Below are positions 6,780 through 13,634 of a stretch of 20,036 nt of DNA, one piece after another. The position numbers and the translations under genes were made by a program. Every line of letters starts with the position of its first letter. Position 1 is the stretch's first letter. The DNA comes from a virus: IMG/VR virus record IMGVR_UViG_3300048586_000042, positions 1-20,036 of that record; one strand, 5' to 3'. The notes beneath the pieces are model-generated. The model did no database searches. It was not told where the DNA came from and saw nothing but the letters and a program-made list of their open reading frames with translations.

Positions 6780-6787
6780 AAGGAGGT
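6780..6787 (+). promoter_or_regulatory. Consensus ribosome binding site AAGGAGGT that fixes a TTG start
   Basis: AAGGAGGT is a full match to the 16S anti-Shine-Dalgarno and ends 5 nt before TTG 6793. No ATG or GTG in that frame sits at a suitable distance, so TTG is the likely start of the next gene. Strong site plus rare start codon may set a moderate, fixed expression level. Confidence 0.75.
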
Positions 6788-6792
6788 CATCA

Positions 6793-7092
6793 TTGCCAGC
6801 AGCTGTCGCCGTCGTGCCACGACGCGCCCCTGACACCGGCCTCGTGCGCCCATACCGGCCCGCGCCCGCCGACTTCCGCGAAGTCTATCTCCGGATGGGA
6901 TGGGACGGCATCGCCGACCACTACCGCACCAACTGGCGCGTCATCCGCCGGTGGATCGAAGAATGCGGAGGCGAGGAGCTGCGCCAAGAGCGCTTCGCCA
7001 TCGCCGGCGCCAAGGTCGGCGGAAAGCTGCGCACCAACCGCCGCAGCGCCTACGTGCTGGGCAGAACGCTGACGGCGAAGGTGAGCAAATGA
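6793..7092 (+). CDS. Small HTH-like phage protein, possible regulator
   Basis: A 99-residue basic protein. After an unstructured N-terminus (PRRAPDTGLVRPYRPAP) comes a helical block, DFREVYLRMGWDGIADHY followed by NWRVIRRWIEECGGEELR, which looks like a helix-turn-helix: a GWDGIADHYRTNW turn and a recognition-helix-like VIRRWIEE. The tail is rich in Arg/Lys (KVGGKLRTNRRSAY). I recall similar short proteins immediately before terminase genes in alphaproteobacterial phages, without an assigned function. The TTG start is supported by a consensus Shine-Dalgarno. Its stop overlaps the terminase small-subunit start (ATGA), so the two are translated together. It may regulate late genes or assist packaging-site recognition; both are inferences. 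Confidence 0.75.
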   Translation: MPAAVAVVPRRAPDTGLVRPYRPAPADFREVYLRMGWDGIADHYRTNWRVIRRWIEECGGEELRQERFAIAGAKVGGKLRTNRRSAYVLGRTLTAKVSK

Positions 7093-7541
7093 GTTGGCAG
7101 GAACGCTTCATCCGGCCCGATAGCCGGTTCCCGCTCGAAATCGTCGAAGAGCTTCTGGAAGCCCTGCGAGACGGCCGCTCTATGCGGGAAATCTGCGCCG
7201 ACGAACGGATGCCGTCCCGCGAAACCGTCAGGCAGTGGGCGGAGGCGGACGACGACCTTGCCTTGGCCATAACGCGTGCGCGCGAAGTCGGCTTCTTCGA
7301 TCGTGCGGAGCGCGCCGTGGAGGACGCGAAGGCCGCCAAGGATCCGCAGAAGGGCCGCCTTGCGTTCGACGCCGAGCGCTGGTTCCTGGGCAAGGTCTCC
7401 AAGGCCTTCGCGGACAAGACCGTGATCTCGGGCGACCGGGAGAACCCGCTGACTCACGACCATCGCGTCGACCTCTCCGGAGCGCCCGAAGAGGTGATCC
7501 GGTATCTGGCCGGGCAGAAGCTGCCGAATGAAGGTTCCTGA
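7089..7541 (+). CDS. terS: Terminase small subunit
   Basis: A 150-residue protein that would recognise the phage packaging site and hand DNA to the large subunit. The N-terminal third has an HTH of the small-terminase type, IVEELLEALRDGRSMREICADERMPSRETVRQWAEADDDLA, where SMREICADE and SRETVRQW are the two helices. The middle is helical and charged (RAREVGFFDRAERAVEDAKAAKD) and leads into FDAERWFLGKVSKAFADKT, the oligomerisation-like segment common in this family. It starts at ATG 7089 within an ATGA overlap with the HTH-like gene and overlaps the large-subunit gene by 14 nt. Gene order and the sequence agree, so confidence is high. Confidence 0.85.
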   Translation: MSWQERFIRPDSRFPLEIVEELLEALRDGRSMREICADERMPSRETVRQWAEADDDLALAITRAREVGFFDRAERAVEDAKAAKDPQKGRLAFDAERWFLGKVSKAFADKTVISGDRENPLTHDHRVDLSGAPEEVIRYLAGQKLPNEGS

Positions 7542-8985
7542 TGCCTATGTGCTGGCCGCCCGTCGGGAGTTGGCCAGTCGCTCACTCGCCGAGTTCGCGC
7601 GACAGGCATGGCATGTGCTGGAGCCTGCGACCGATCTGAAATGGGGCTGGGCCCTCGATGCGATTTGCGAGCACCTTGAGGCCGTGACGCGGGGCGAGAT
7701 CAAGCGGCTGCTGATGAACGTCCCGCCCGGCTCGATGAAGTCGCTGCTGACCGGCGTGATCTGGCCGGCGTGGGAGTGGGGGCCGAAGGGGATGCCTGCG
7801 ACCCGCATTCTCGCCACGGCGCACAAGCAGGATCTGGCCGTCCGCGACAACATGAAGTGCCGGCGGTTGATCCAGTCGGCATGGTATCAGCGCCTGTGGC
7901 CGATCGAGTTGACCAGCGATCAGAACGCCAAGACGAAGTTCGAGAACAGCGCGACCGGGTTCCGCGAGGCGATGGCCTTCACCAGCATGACCGGCAGCCG
8001 GGGCGATCGCGTGATCCTGGACGATCCGCATAGCGTCGATGACGCGAACAGCGTGGCGAAGCTGGAGGGCGATATCCGGACGTTCCGCGAGGCGCTGCCA
8101 AGCCGGGTGAACAATGATAGATCCGCAATCGTCATCATCATGCAGCGGCTGCACGAGAAGGACGTTTCAGCCGTCGCGCTGGAATTGGGATACGAGCACC
8201 TGTGCATTCCGATGCGGTTCGAGGTGGAGCGGCGCTGCACCACGTCAATCGGGTGGACGGACCCGCGCGAGGTGGACGGCGAACTGATGTTCCCGGAGCG
8301 CTTCCCCGAGGCGCAGGTTGTCGAGCTTGAAAAGACGCTTGGCAGCTACGCGACGGCGGGACAGTTGCAGCAGCGTCCAGCGCCTCGGGAGGGCGGACTG
8401 TTCAAGCGCCATTGGTTCGACTTCCTCGGCGCTGTTCCGGCCGGCCATCGCAAGCGCGTCCGGGCTTGGGATTTGGCCGCGACCGAAAAGGCAACCTCGA
8501 CCGATCCGGACTGGACTGCTGGCGTCCTCATGTCGCGGGGCGAAGAAGGCCTGTTCCTGATCGAGCATGTCGAACGGCAGCGCGGCTCACCGATGGCGGT
8601 CAGCCAGACGATCAAGCTGCGTGCCGCGACAGATGTTCGAGGCACCATAATCCGAATTCCGCAAGACCCGGGACAGGCCGGAAAGGGGCAGGCTCAGACC
8701 TATGTGAAGGAGCTCGCCGGCTACACTGTGAAGGTCGAGCGCCCGACAGGCGACAAGGCTGCGCGGGCGACACCGGCGGCTATTCAGGCTGAGGCCGGCA
8801 ACATTCGCATCCTCAAAACTGGCAACCCGGACAGGGACGCGTGGATCGAGCCATTTCTCGACGAGGTATGCCTGTTTCCCGGCGCCGCACATGACGACCA
8901 GGTCGACGCCTTGTCCGACGCCGTGAACGAGCTCGCGCTCGGCACGGGCTACGACTATCGCGGCGCAGCCTCGCGGGGCCTCTGA
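7528..8985 (+). CDS. terL: Terminase large subunit (ATPase-nuclease)
   Basis: The packaging motor, 485 aa. Walker A is NVPPGSMKS (Lys71), an atypical form usual in large terminases. Walker B is RVILDDPH (Asp165, Asp166), followed by a coupling motif region around IVIIMQRLHEKD. The C-terminal RNase H-like nuclease has its first acidic residue in RAWDLAATEK (Asp315) and the last cluster in AAHDDQVDALSDA (Asp456, Asp457, Asp460). The order and spacing are those of the Terminase_6-type family. ATG 7528 lies within the small-subunit gene, a 14-nt overlap. The stop TGA (8983-8985) is the first three bases of a 14-nt repeat that recurs after two other genes. Nothing in the protein appears truncated. 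Confidence 0.95.
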   Translation: MKVPDAYVLAARRELASRSLAEFARQAWHVLEPATDLKWGWALDAICEHLEAVTRGEIKRLLMNVPPGSMKSLLTGVIWPAWEWGPKGMPATRILATAHKQDLAVRDNMKCRRLIQSAWYQRLWPIELTSDQNAKTKFENSATGFREAMAFTSMTGSRGDRVILDDPHSVDDANSVAKLEGDIRTFREALPSRVNNDRSAIVIIMQRLHEKDVSAVALELGYEHLCIPMRFEVERRCTTSIGWTDPREVDGELMFPERFPEAQVVELEKTLGSYATAGQLQQRPAPREGGLFKRHWFDFLGAVPAGHRKRVRAWDLAATEKATSTDPDWTAGVLMSRGEEGLFLIEHVERQRGSPMAVSQTIKLRAATDVRGTIIRIPQDPGQAGKGQAQTYVKELAGYTVKVERPTGDKAARATPAAIQAEAGNIRILKTGNPDRDAWIEPFLDEVCLFPGAAHDDQVDALSDAVNELALGTGYDYRGAASRGL

Positions 8986-8996
8986 CGGCGGTAACG
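8983..8996 (+). repeat. Stop-codon-linked 14-nt repeat, copy A
   Basis: TGACGGCGGTAACG begins with the terminase stop codon and gives a second in-frame stop two codons later (TGA CGG CGG TAA). Identical copies are at 12460 and 15472. The next start codon (portal, 9028) is 45 nt from its first base and has no clear Shine-Dalgarno. Confidence 0.8.
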
Positions 8997-9027
8997 GAGC
9001 GCGCGCATCCGGCATAGCCATGCCAGC

Positions 9028-10935
9028 ATGGCAATTCGCACCATGTTCGACGGCCTGATCAACGCCCTGTCCGGAATGGGCACCACGACCGACGTGCGGA
9101 CGCGGACTGGCTATGCTTTCGTGCCGCTCGACCGGGTGCAGATCGAGGCCGCCTATCGAGGCTCCGGGCTCATCCGCAAGATCATCCGCATCCCGGCCGA
9201 TGACATGGTGCGAGAGTGGCGCGACTGGCAGGCCGAGCGCGATCAGATCACGGCGCTGGAGGCGGAGGAGCGCCGCCTGAATGTGCGCACCAAGGTGCGG
9301 CAGGCCGAAATCCTGCGCGGACTTGGCGGCGGGGCGCTGATCCTCGGCGCGCCCGGCGATCCGGCGCAGCCGCTGCCGACGAACATGGGCGTCGGCTCGC
9401 TCGCCTACATCCACGTCGTGAACCGCTGGCAGCTTTCGTTCAGCGCGCTTGTCGACGATCCGGTTGACCCGCTGTTCGGCGGCCCGCCCATGTTCACCAT
9501 GCCGACCACGCGCGGCCAGCGGCAGATTCACCCGTCCCGCGTCGTCTGTTTCCGGGGCGACCCGCTTCCAGAGTTGACCGGCACGGCGCGCACGGAAGAC
9601 AGCTTCTGGGGCGAAAGCCGCATCGAGGCCATCCTTGACCCGGCGAAGGATGCGGACGCGGCGCGGCAGGCCTTCTCTGCGCTGATCCAGAAGGCGCGGC
9701 ATACCCGCATCGGCATTCCGGGCCTGCTGGAGATCGCGGCGACGCAAGAGGGGGAGCAGATGATCTCCCGGCGGTTCCAGGCCCTCGCGCTGTCGGAGAG
9801 CAACTACAACGTCACCCTGTTCGACGCCGGGATGGACGGCAAGGACGGCGAGGCGATCACCGACCATCAGGTCACATGGACCGGCATTCCGGAGATCATG
9901 AACGCGTTCGCCATGTTCCTCGCCGCCGTGGCCGATATCCCGGTCACGCGGCTGATGGGGCGTGCGGCGGAGGGCATGAACGCCAGTGGCGACAGCCAGC
10001 AGCGAGACTGGGCGAAGGCGATCAAGGCGCGGCAGACGCTGCAGCTGCAGCCCTGCCTTGACCAGCTGGATGCTGCACTCATCCCGTCGGCGCTTGGGAG
10101 CCGCCCGGCTGAGGTGTGGTGGGAGTTCGCCTCCCTCGATCAGCCGACGGACAAGGAGGAAGCCGACCGCTTCGCTACGTGGATGGGCGCGATGGAGAAG
10201 CTTCAGGCAACGGCGGCGATTCCGGAGGTTGCGTTTGCCAAGGCGATTCAGACCGGCATTGTCGAGAATGGCTGGGCTCCCGGCCTTGAAGGCGCGCTGG
10301 ACGAAATCCCCGAGGCCGACCGCTATGGGATCGAGCCGGACGAGGACGACGGGACGGACCCGAGCGCGCTGACGCAGCGGCCGGACACTGACGAGCCTGA
10401 CGAGGACGAGGCGGACGAAGGGGCGCGCACTGCAAATGACGCGGCGGCATGGATCGCCGATGGCGAGCCGAAGCCGCTCTATGTGCAGCGCAAGCTCGTT
10501 AACGCAGCCGAGTTGATCGCTTGGGCTCGCGCAAACGGCTTCGAGACGACCCTGTCAGCGGCAGACATGCATGTGACGGTGCTTTACAGCCGCGCTCTCG
10601 TCGATCCGATGAAGATGGGCCGGGACTGGCGCGAAGATGAGCGCGGCGAAATCGCGGTCAGACCGGGCGGTCCTCGTGCGATTGAGCGGCTTGGCGAGAA
10701 TGCAGTGGTGCTGCGGTTTGCCTCGCCCGATTTGGAATATCGGCACAAGGATCTGATAGAAGCCGGTGGCAGCCACGACTATCCCGACTATCAGCCCCAC
10801 GTCACGCTAAGCTATACGGTGCCGGACAGCTTAGACCTGAACGCGATCAGGCCGTTCAATGGCGCGCTGCGGTTCGGCCCTGAAATCTTCGAGACGCTCG
10901 ATTTGGATTGGAAGTCGAAGATCAGGGAAGCCTGA
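9028..10935 (+). CDS. Portal protein (DUF1073 type) with C-terminal Acb1-like 2H domain
   Basis: A 635-residue portal that would form the ring through which DNA enters and leaves the head. The N-terminal ~430 residues match the DUF1073 portal type, with IRKIIRIPADDMVREWRDW and IPVTRLMGRAAEGMNASGDSQQRDW from about residue 304. A very acidic linker (about 436-470) leads to a separate domain starting PLYVQRKLVNAAEL. That domain has two HxT motifs, HVTVLYS (His515, Thr517) and HVTLSYT (His591, Thr593), the signature of 2H phosphoesterases and of the anti-CBASS nuclease Acb1, which degrades cyclic oligonucleotide signals. Databases link DUF1073-type proteins to Acb1 for this reason. The portal role rests on position and motifs; enzyme activity of the tail domain is an inference. 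Its stop overlaps the next start (TGATG). Confidence 0.88.
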   Translation: MAIRTMFDGLINALSGMGTTTDVRTRTGYAFVPLDRVQIEAAYRGSGLIRKIIRIPADDMVREWRDWQAERDQITALEAEERRLNVRTKVRQAEILRGLGGGALILGAPGDPAQPLPTNMGVGSLAYIHVVNRWQLSFSALVDDPVDPLFGGPPMFTMPTTRGQRQIHPSRVVCFRGDPLPELTGTARTEDSFWGESRIEAILDPAKDADAARQAFSALIQKARHTRIGIPGLLEIAATQEGEQMISRRFQALALSESNYNVTLFDAGMDGKDGEAITDHQVTWTGIPEIMNAFAMFLAAVADIPVTRLMGRAAEGMNASGDSQQRDWAKAIKARQTLQLQPCLDQLDAALIPSALGSRPAEVWWEFASLDQPTDKEEADRFATWMGAMEKLQATAAIPEVAFAKAIQTGIVENGWAPGLEGALDEIPEADRYGIEPDEDDGTDPSALTQRPDTDEPDEDEADEGARTANDAAAWIADGEPKPLYVQRKLVNAAELIAWARANGFETTLSAADMHVTVLYSRALVDPMKMGRDWREDERGEIAVRPGGPRAIERLGENAVVLRFASPDLEYRHKDLIEAGGSHDYPDYQPHVTLSYTVPDSLDLNAIRPFNGALRFGPEIFETLDLDWKSKIREA

Positions 10936-11777
10936 TGCGCTACGATCTGGCCGCGATAACCCGTCGGGCAGGAAAGCGAAGGCGCGGCCGCGTCATCATC
11001 CGCGACATCGCGCCGCCCTCGACGCTTGCGACAGACCTGTTCCGGAACTGCTACCTGCCCGTCATCGACCTGTGGGAGCAGGCGCTGCCGGGGATCGAGG
11101 CGGAATATGCGCGCGCGCTGTCGCAGATGGTGACCGACAGCGCTGACGACGTGCAGGTTCGGATTGATGCCGCCGATGGGCTGTTCCAGCGCCTACTGAT
11201 AACGCTGACCTGGCGGCTGCGCGACTGGGCGATCCGAACCGAGGCATGGCAGCGCGGCCGCTGGCGCGGCGCGGTGCTGTCCGCGACTGGTGTCGATGCC
11301 GGAACGCTTATGGGGCCTGAGCCGGTTCGCGCGCCGCTTGAGGCCGTGGTGCGGCGCAACGTGGCGCTGATCAAGGACGTGCATGCGCAGGCGCAGGGCA
11401 AGATTGCGGATGCTGTGTTCCGGGGGCTGACGCAGAGGCGCCCGGTGGCGGAGGTGGCGAAGGATATCCGTGAAGCTGTGGCGATGGGACGCGCGCGGTC
11501 GAGGCGGATCGCGAGCCACCAAATGGCAGCTTTGACGAGCAGCCTTGCAGACGAAAGGCGCAGGGAGGCCGGAATAACCGAATGGCAATGGGTCCACTCG
11601 GGAAAACTGAATCCGCGCAAGTTCCATCTGGAGCGGGACGGCAAGGTCTACACTGATGATCCGGAGCGTGTAGGCGAAGAAATAAACGGCAAGAAGATCA
11701 GTGAGGCGCCAGAAGACAGGCCCGGTCAACTGCCCGCATGTGGGTGTCGTTCGCGCTCTGTGATTGATTTGTCTTAG
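10935..11777 (+). CDS. Mu F-like / SPP1 gp7-like head morphogenesis protein
   Basis: A 280-residue minor head protein made next to the portal, as usual for this family, which is thought to be packaged inside the capsid. The family signature is the C-terminal region: RSRRIASHQMAALTSS, then ITEWQWVHSGKLNPRKFHLERDGKVY and finally PGQLPACGCRSRSVIDL, with the His and paired Cys typical of the Mu F domain. The first half is helical and Arg-rich. ATG 10935 is preferred because it overlaps the portal stop (TGATG); an in-frame upstream start at 10908 lies inside the portal gene. The gene ends at TAG 11775-11777, followed by the inserted HNH gene and its hairpin leader. Confidence 0.88.
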   Translation: MRYDLAAITRRAGKRRRGRVIIRDIAPPSTLATDLFRNCYLPVIDLWEQALPGIEAEYARALSQMVTDSADDVQVRIDAADGLFQRLLITLTWRLRDWAIRTEAWQRGRWRGAVLSATGVDAGTLMGPEPVRAPLEAVVRRNVALIKDVHAQAQGKIADAVFRGLTQRRPVAEVAKDIREAVAMGRARSRRIASHQMAALTSSLADERRREAGITEWQWVHSGKLNPRKFHLERDGKVYTDDPERVGEEINGKKISEAPEDRPGQLPACGCRSRSVIDLS

Positions 11778-11796
11778 GATTTCAGGCAGAAAAGGC

Positions 11797-11855
11797 GGGC
11801 CGCAACGGTGCTACCAACACCGCGCGGCCCTTACCACCACGCGAAAGGGCCGCGC
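11797..11855 (+). promoter_or_regulatory. Two mutually exclusive hairpins before the HNH-AP2 gene
   Basis: A central strand GCGCGGCCC (11822-11830) can pair in two ways. Upstream, 11797-11803 (GGGCCGC) pairs with 11824-11830 and 11806-11810 (CGGTG) with 11818-11822, giving a 7+5 bp stem around a 7-nt loop. Downstream, 11847-11855 (GGGCCGCGC) pairs perfectly with 11822-11830 for 9 bp around a 16-nt loop. The second form ends 1 nt before the HNH start codon at 11857 and buries the AAAGGG ribosome site. This looks like an attenuator or translational switch. Leader hairpins that hide ribosome sites are known for phage homing endonucleases. Confidence 0.65.
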
Positions 11856-11856
11856 C

Positions 11857-12462
11857 ATGGCTAGCCGAGCCGATATCACCCCTGACCTGTGCCGCCAACT
11901 GCTCCGCTATGAGCCAGAGACCGGCAAACTGTTCTGGAAGCCGCGTCCGGCGAGCATGTTTGAGGACAGTCCCTACCGTGGTGGCGTTCGAACTGCGGAG
12001 TGGGCTTGTAATGCCTGGAACTCCAAGTGGGCTGAGGCGGAAGCGTTCACGGCGTCGAACGGCGCCGGTTATCGGGTTGGGGCAATCGCCGGAGTCAATT
12101 TTCGCGCCCACCGGGTTGCCTGGGCAATCGTCCATGGCGAGTGGCCGGCTGACCAGATTGACCACATCAATGGCGACAGAAGTGACAACCGGCTCGATAA
12201 TCTGTTGCCTGTCACCAATGCCATCAATCACCAAAACGAAGGCCTGCCGAAGAACAACACAAGCGGCGTCGCCGGTGTTTACTGGTGTAAGCACACCGGT
12301 AAGTGGAGGGCATTGGTCAAGGTGAATTACAAAAGCAGGTGCCTTGGTCGGTATGCCACGATTGCGGAAGCACAAGCGGCCCGAAAAGCCGAGTTGGATC
12401 GGCTTGGGTTCGCTGAAGGTCATGGGCAACGAAGGGCTTGGTCGCCCCCCCCCAAATCCTGA
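11857..12462 (+). CDS. HNH homing endonuclease with AP2 DNA-binding domain
   Basis: A 201-residue free-standing endonuclease. The nuclease core is QIDHINGDRSDNRLDNLLPV, then NAINHQN (His103, Asn115, His125), preceded by the FRAHRVAWAIVHGEWP helix-strand typical of HNH_3 enzymes. An AP2-like three-strand domain follows from about residue 133: NNTSGVAGVYWCKHTGKWRA, then GRYATIAEAQAARKAEL. ATG 11857 follows AAAGGG; the open frame upstream is non-coding leader. It interrupts the head operon between the Mu F-like gene and the protease gene and brings its own hairpin leader, so it is a mobile passenger. Codon use is less GC-biased (AAT, AAC, GTT frequent) than in the head genes, consistent with later arrival. 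A run of nine C lies near its end. Confidence 0.9.
   Translation: MASRADITPDLCRQLLRYEPETGKLFWKPRPASMFEDSPYRGGVRTAEWACNAWNSKWAEAEAFTASNGAGYRVGAIAGVNFRAHRVAWAIVHGEWPADQIDHINGDRSDNRLDNLLPVTNAINHQNEGLPKNNTSGVAGVYWCKHTGKWRALVKVNYKSRCLGRYATIAEAQAARKAELDRLGFAEGHGQRRAWSPPPKS
12445..12453 (+). repeat. Run of nine C near the end of the HNH-AP2 gene
   Basis: Nine consecutive C encode the prolines of SPPPKS, directly before the stop. A one-base change would move the frame past the normal stop and the 14-nt element into the next region. It is a slippage-prone or error-prone tract. Confidence 0.9.
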
Positions 12463-12473
12463 CGGCGGTAACG
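12460..12473 (+). repeat. Stop-codon-linked 14-nt repeat, copy B
   Basis: TGACGGCGGTAACG, identical to the copies at 8983 and 15472, beginning with the stop codon of the HNH-AP2 gene. The next start (12505) is 45 nt from its first base, the same distance as at copy A. Confidence 0.8.
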
Positions 12474-12504
12474 CGCCAAATTCGGCCGGGTTACCAGATG
12501 GGGC

Positions 12505-13623
12505 ATGCAATTCTGCGACGCCCTCACGCTGGACGCGCCCCGCCGCACAAAGGACGGCTATCTCGTCGTGCGCGCCAAGGCGGCGCGGACCGGCGTCTAT
12601 GAATACACCGGCCGCGAGATCGATCCGCAGAACAAGCACGGCTTGCGGGACACGGCTGTCGTCAAGGTGCTGCGCGATGACGCCACCGTGTTCGACGCCG
12701 CCGCCGTCCGCAGCTTCATCGGCAAGCCCGTCACAGACGACCACCCGGCCCAGCCCGTCACTGCCGACAACTGGCGTCAGCACGCGCGGGGCGCTGTCAT
12801 GGGCGCGATGCGGGATGGGGAATATCTCTCGTTCGACCTGATGCTGGCCGACGCCTCCGCCATTCGGAAGGTCGAAGGCGGCAAGCGCGAACTGTCGAAC
12901 GGCTACGCGGCCGAGATCGAATTCGGTGATTTCGCCGCGCCGGACGGCACGAAGTGCCAGGCCCGGCAAGCCCGCATCATCGGCGGCAATCATGTCGCCC
13001 TCGTCGATCGGGGCCGCGCTGGCCCTGACTGCGCGATCAAGGACCGCTTTGCGGTCTGCGACGCGAACCCAGAGGCCATCGCGCCTCTTTCCAACCACAA
13101 GGAGACGCCAGCGATGGCAGGAACAATCATTGTTGACGGCCTGCCCGTGTCGCTGGCCGATGAGGCGGCGGTTCGCGCCGTGCTCGCCAAGAAGGACGCC
13201 GCCATCGAGGCGGCTGACAAGGCTGTGGCCGATGCGAAGGCTGTGGCCTCTACGCTGAGCGGCGAGAAGGCGGCCCTTGAGAAGGCGCTGGCCGACGAGA
13301 AGGCCCGCACCGAACCGGCTGCACTGGACAAGCTGGTTGCCGATCGCGCCGACCTGGTGGCGAAGGCCAAGGCCGCGAAGTCCGATATCGTGACGGACGG
13401 CAAGACCGACGTGGAAATCCGCCGCGCCGTGGTCGAATCCGCCCTGGGTGATGCCGCCAAGGGCATGGACGACGCTGCGATTTCCGGCGCGTTCGCTGTC
13501 GTCACCAAGGACGCCAAGCCCGGCACCGCCACGGCAAAGGCCGACCCCATCGCCCGCCCCGCGAGCTTCGCGGACACGGCTTCCATCGCCGCCGCTGCCC
13601 GCGCCGGCCGCTACGCCAACTGA
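12505..13623 (+). CDS. DUF2213 prohead protease fused to a scaffold domain
   Basis: A 372-residue protein with two parts. Residues 1 to about 190 match the DUF2213 phage family, a predicted head-maturation protease: YLVVRAKAARTGVYEYTGREI, GKPVTDDHP, RGAVMGAMRDGEYLSFDLMLAD, ELSNGYAAEIEFGDFAAPDGT and IIGGNHVALVDRGRAGPDC. Residues about 204-372 are Ala/Lys/Asp/Glu-rich, helical and coiled-coil-like, typical of scaffold, with a C-terminal helix ending AARAGRYAN. Prohead proteases commonly carry scaffold as a C-terminal domain; an internal start (13114) would make scaffold alone. The start has no clear Shine-Dalgarno but is placed 45 nt after a 14-nt stop-linked repeat, as at the portal. It precedes the cement and capsid genes, the usual order. 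Confidence 0.85.
   Translation: MQFCDALTLDAPRRTKDGYLVVRAKAARTGVYEYTGREIDPQNKHGLRDTAVVKVLRDDATVFDAAAVRSFIGKPVTDDHPAQPVTADNWRQHARGAVMGAMRDGEYLSFDLMLADASAIRKVEGGKRELSNGYAAEIEFGDFAAPDGTKCQARQARIIGGNHVALVDRGRAGPDCAIKDRFAVCDANPEAIAPLSNHKETPAMAGTIIVDGLPVSLADEAAVRAVLAKKDAAIEAADKAVADAKAVASTLSGEKAALEKALADEKARTEPAALDKLVADRADLVAKAKAAKSDIVTDGKTDVEIRRAVVESALGDAAKGMDDAAISGAFAVVTKDAKPGTATAKADPIARPASFADTASIAAAARAGRYAN
13114..13623 (+). CDS. Probable separate scaffold product from an internal start
   Basis: ATG 13114 is in frame with the protease gene and lies behind AAGGAG (13099-13104) at 9 nt, the best ribosome site in the 1.1-kb gene. It would give a 169-residue product beginning MAGTIIVDGLPVSLADEAAV, exactly at the boundary between the protease domain and the Ala/Lys-rich coiled-coil part. 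This is the arrangement of lambda C/Nu3, where one gene gives protease-scaffold fusion and free scaffold. The site is visible; its use is inferred. Confidence 0.55.
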   Translation: MAGTIIVDGLPVSLADEAAVRAVLAKKDAAIEAADKAVADAKAVASTLSGEKAALEKALADEKARTEPAALDKLVADRADLVAKAKAAKSDIVTDGKTDVEIRRAVVESALGDAAKGMDDAAISGAFAVVTKDAKPGTATAKADPIARPASFADTASIAAAARAGRYAN

Positions 13624-13634
13624 GGAGCTGACCC

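Larger units (their letters stand above)
6424..6792 (+). promoter_or_regulatory. AT-rich intergenic control region, candidate origin
   Basis: No convincing gene lies here on either strand. Bases about 6440-6670 are far more AT-rich than the rest of the window and hold three inverted repeats, an 11-bp tandem repeat, three TTGAAT hexamers (6582, 6587, 6595) and an ATATATAT run near 6572-6582. The hexamer TTGAAG or its complement occurs seven times within 240 nt (plus strand 6434, 6640, 6651, 6662; minus strand 6448-6453, 6461-6466, 6512-6517). Bases 6673-6779 return to higher GC and show nothing specific. The region separates replication genes from packaging genes, so a late promoter, an origin, or both fit. 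Confidence 0.65.

Noticed and set aside
6450-6836. Minus-strand open frame across the intergenic region
   Set aside because: Its composition changes with the underlying DNA (Arg/Ala-rich then Asn/Ile/Tyr-rich), it covers the repeats, and it has no ribosome site; the non-coding reading is simpler.
8587-9867. Long minus-strand open frame (426 residues) opposite terminase and portal
   Set aside because: It runs antisense to two confidently assigned genes, is low-complexity Arg/Ala/Gly/Leu-rich and has no recognisable motif; long shadows are expected in GC-rich DNA.
11797-11830. Classic intrinsic terminator after the Mu F-like gene
   Set aside because: Only TT follows the stem, and the second strand pairs better with the downstream ribosome-site region, so a regulatory switch is the better reading.
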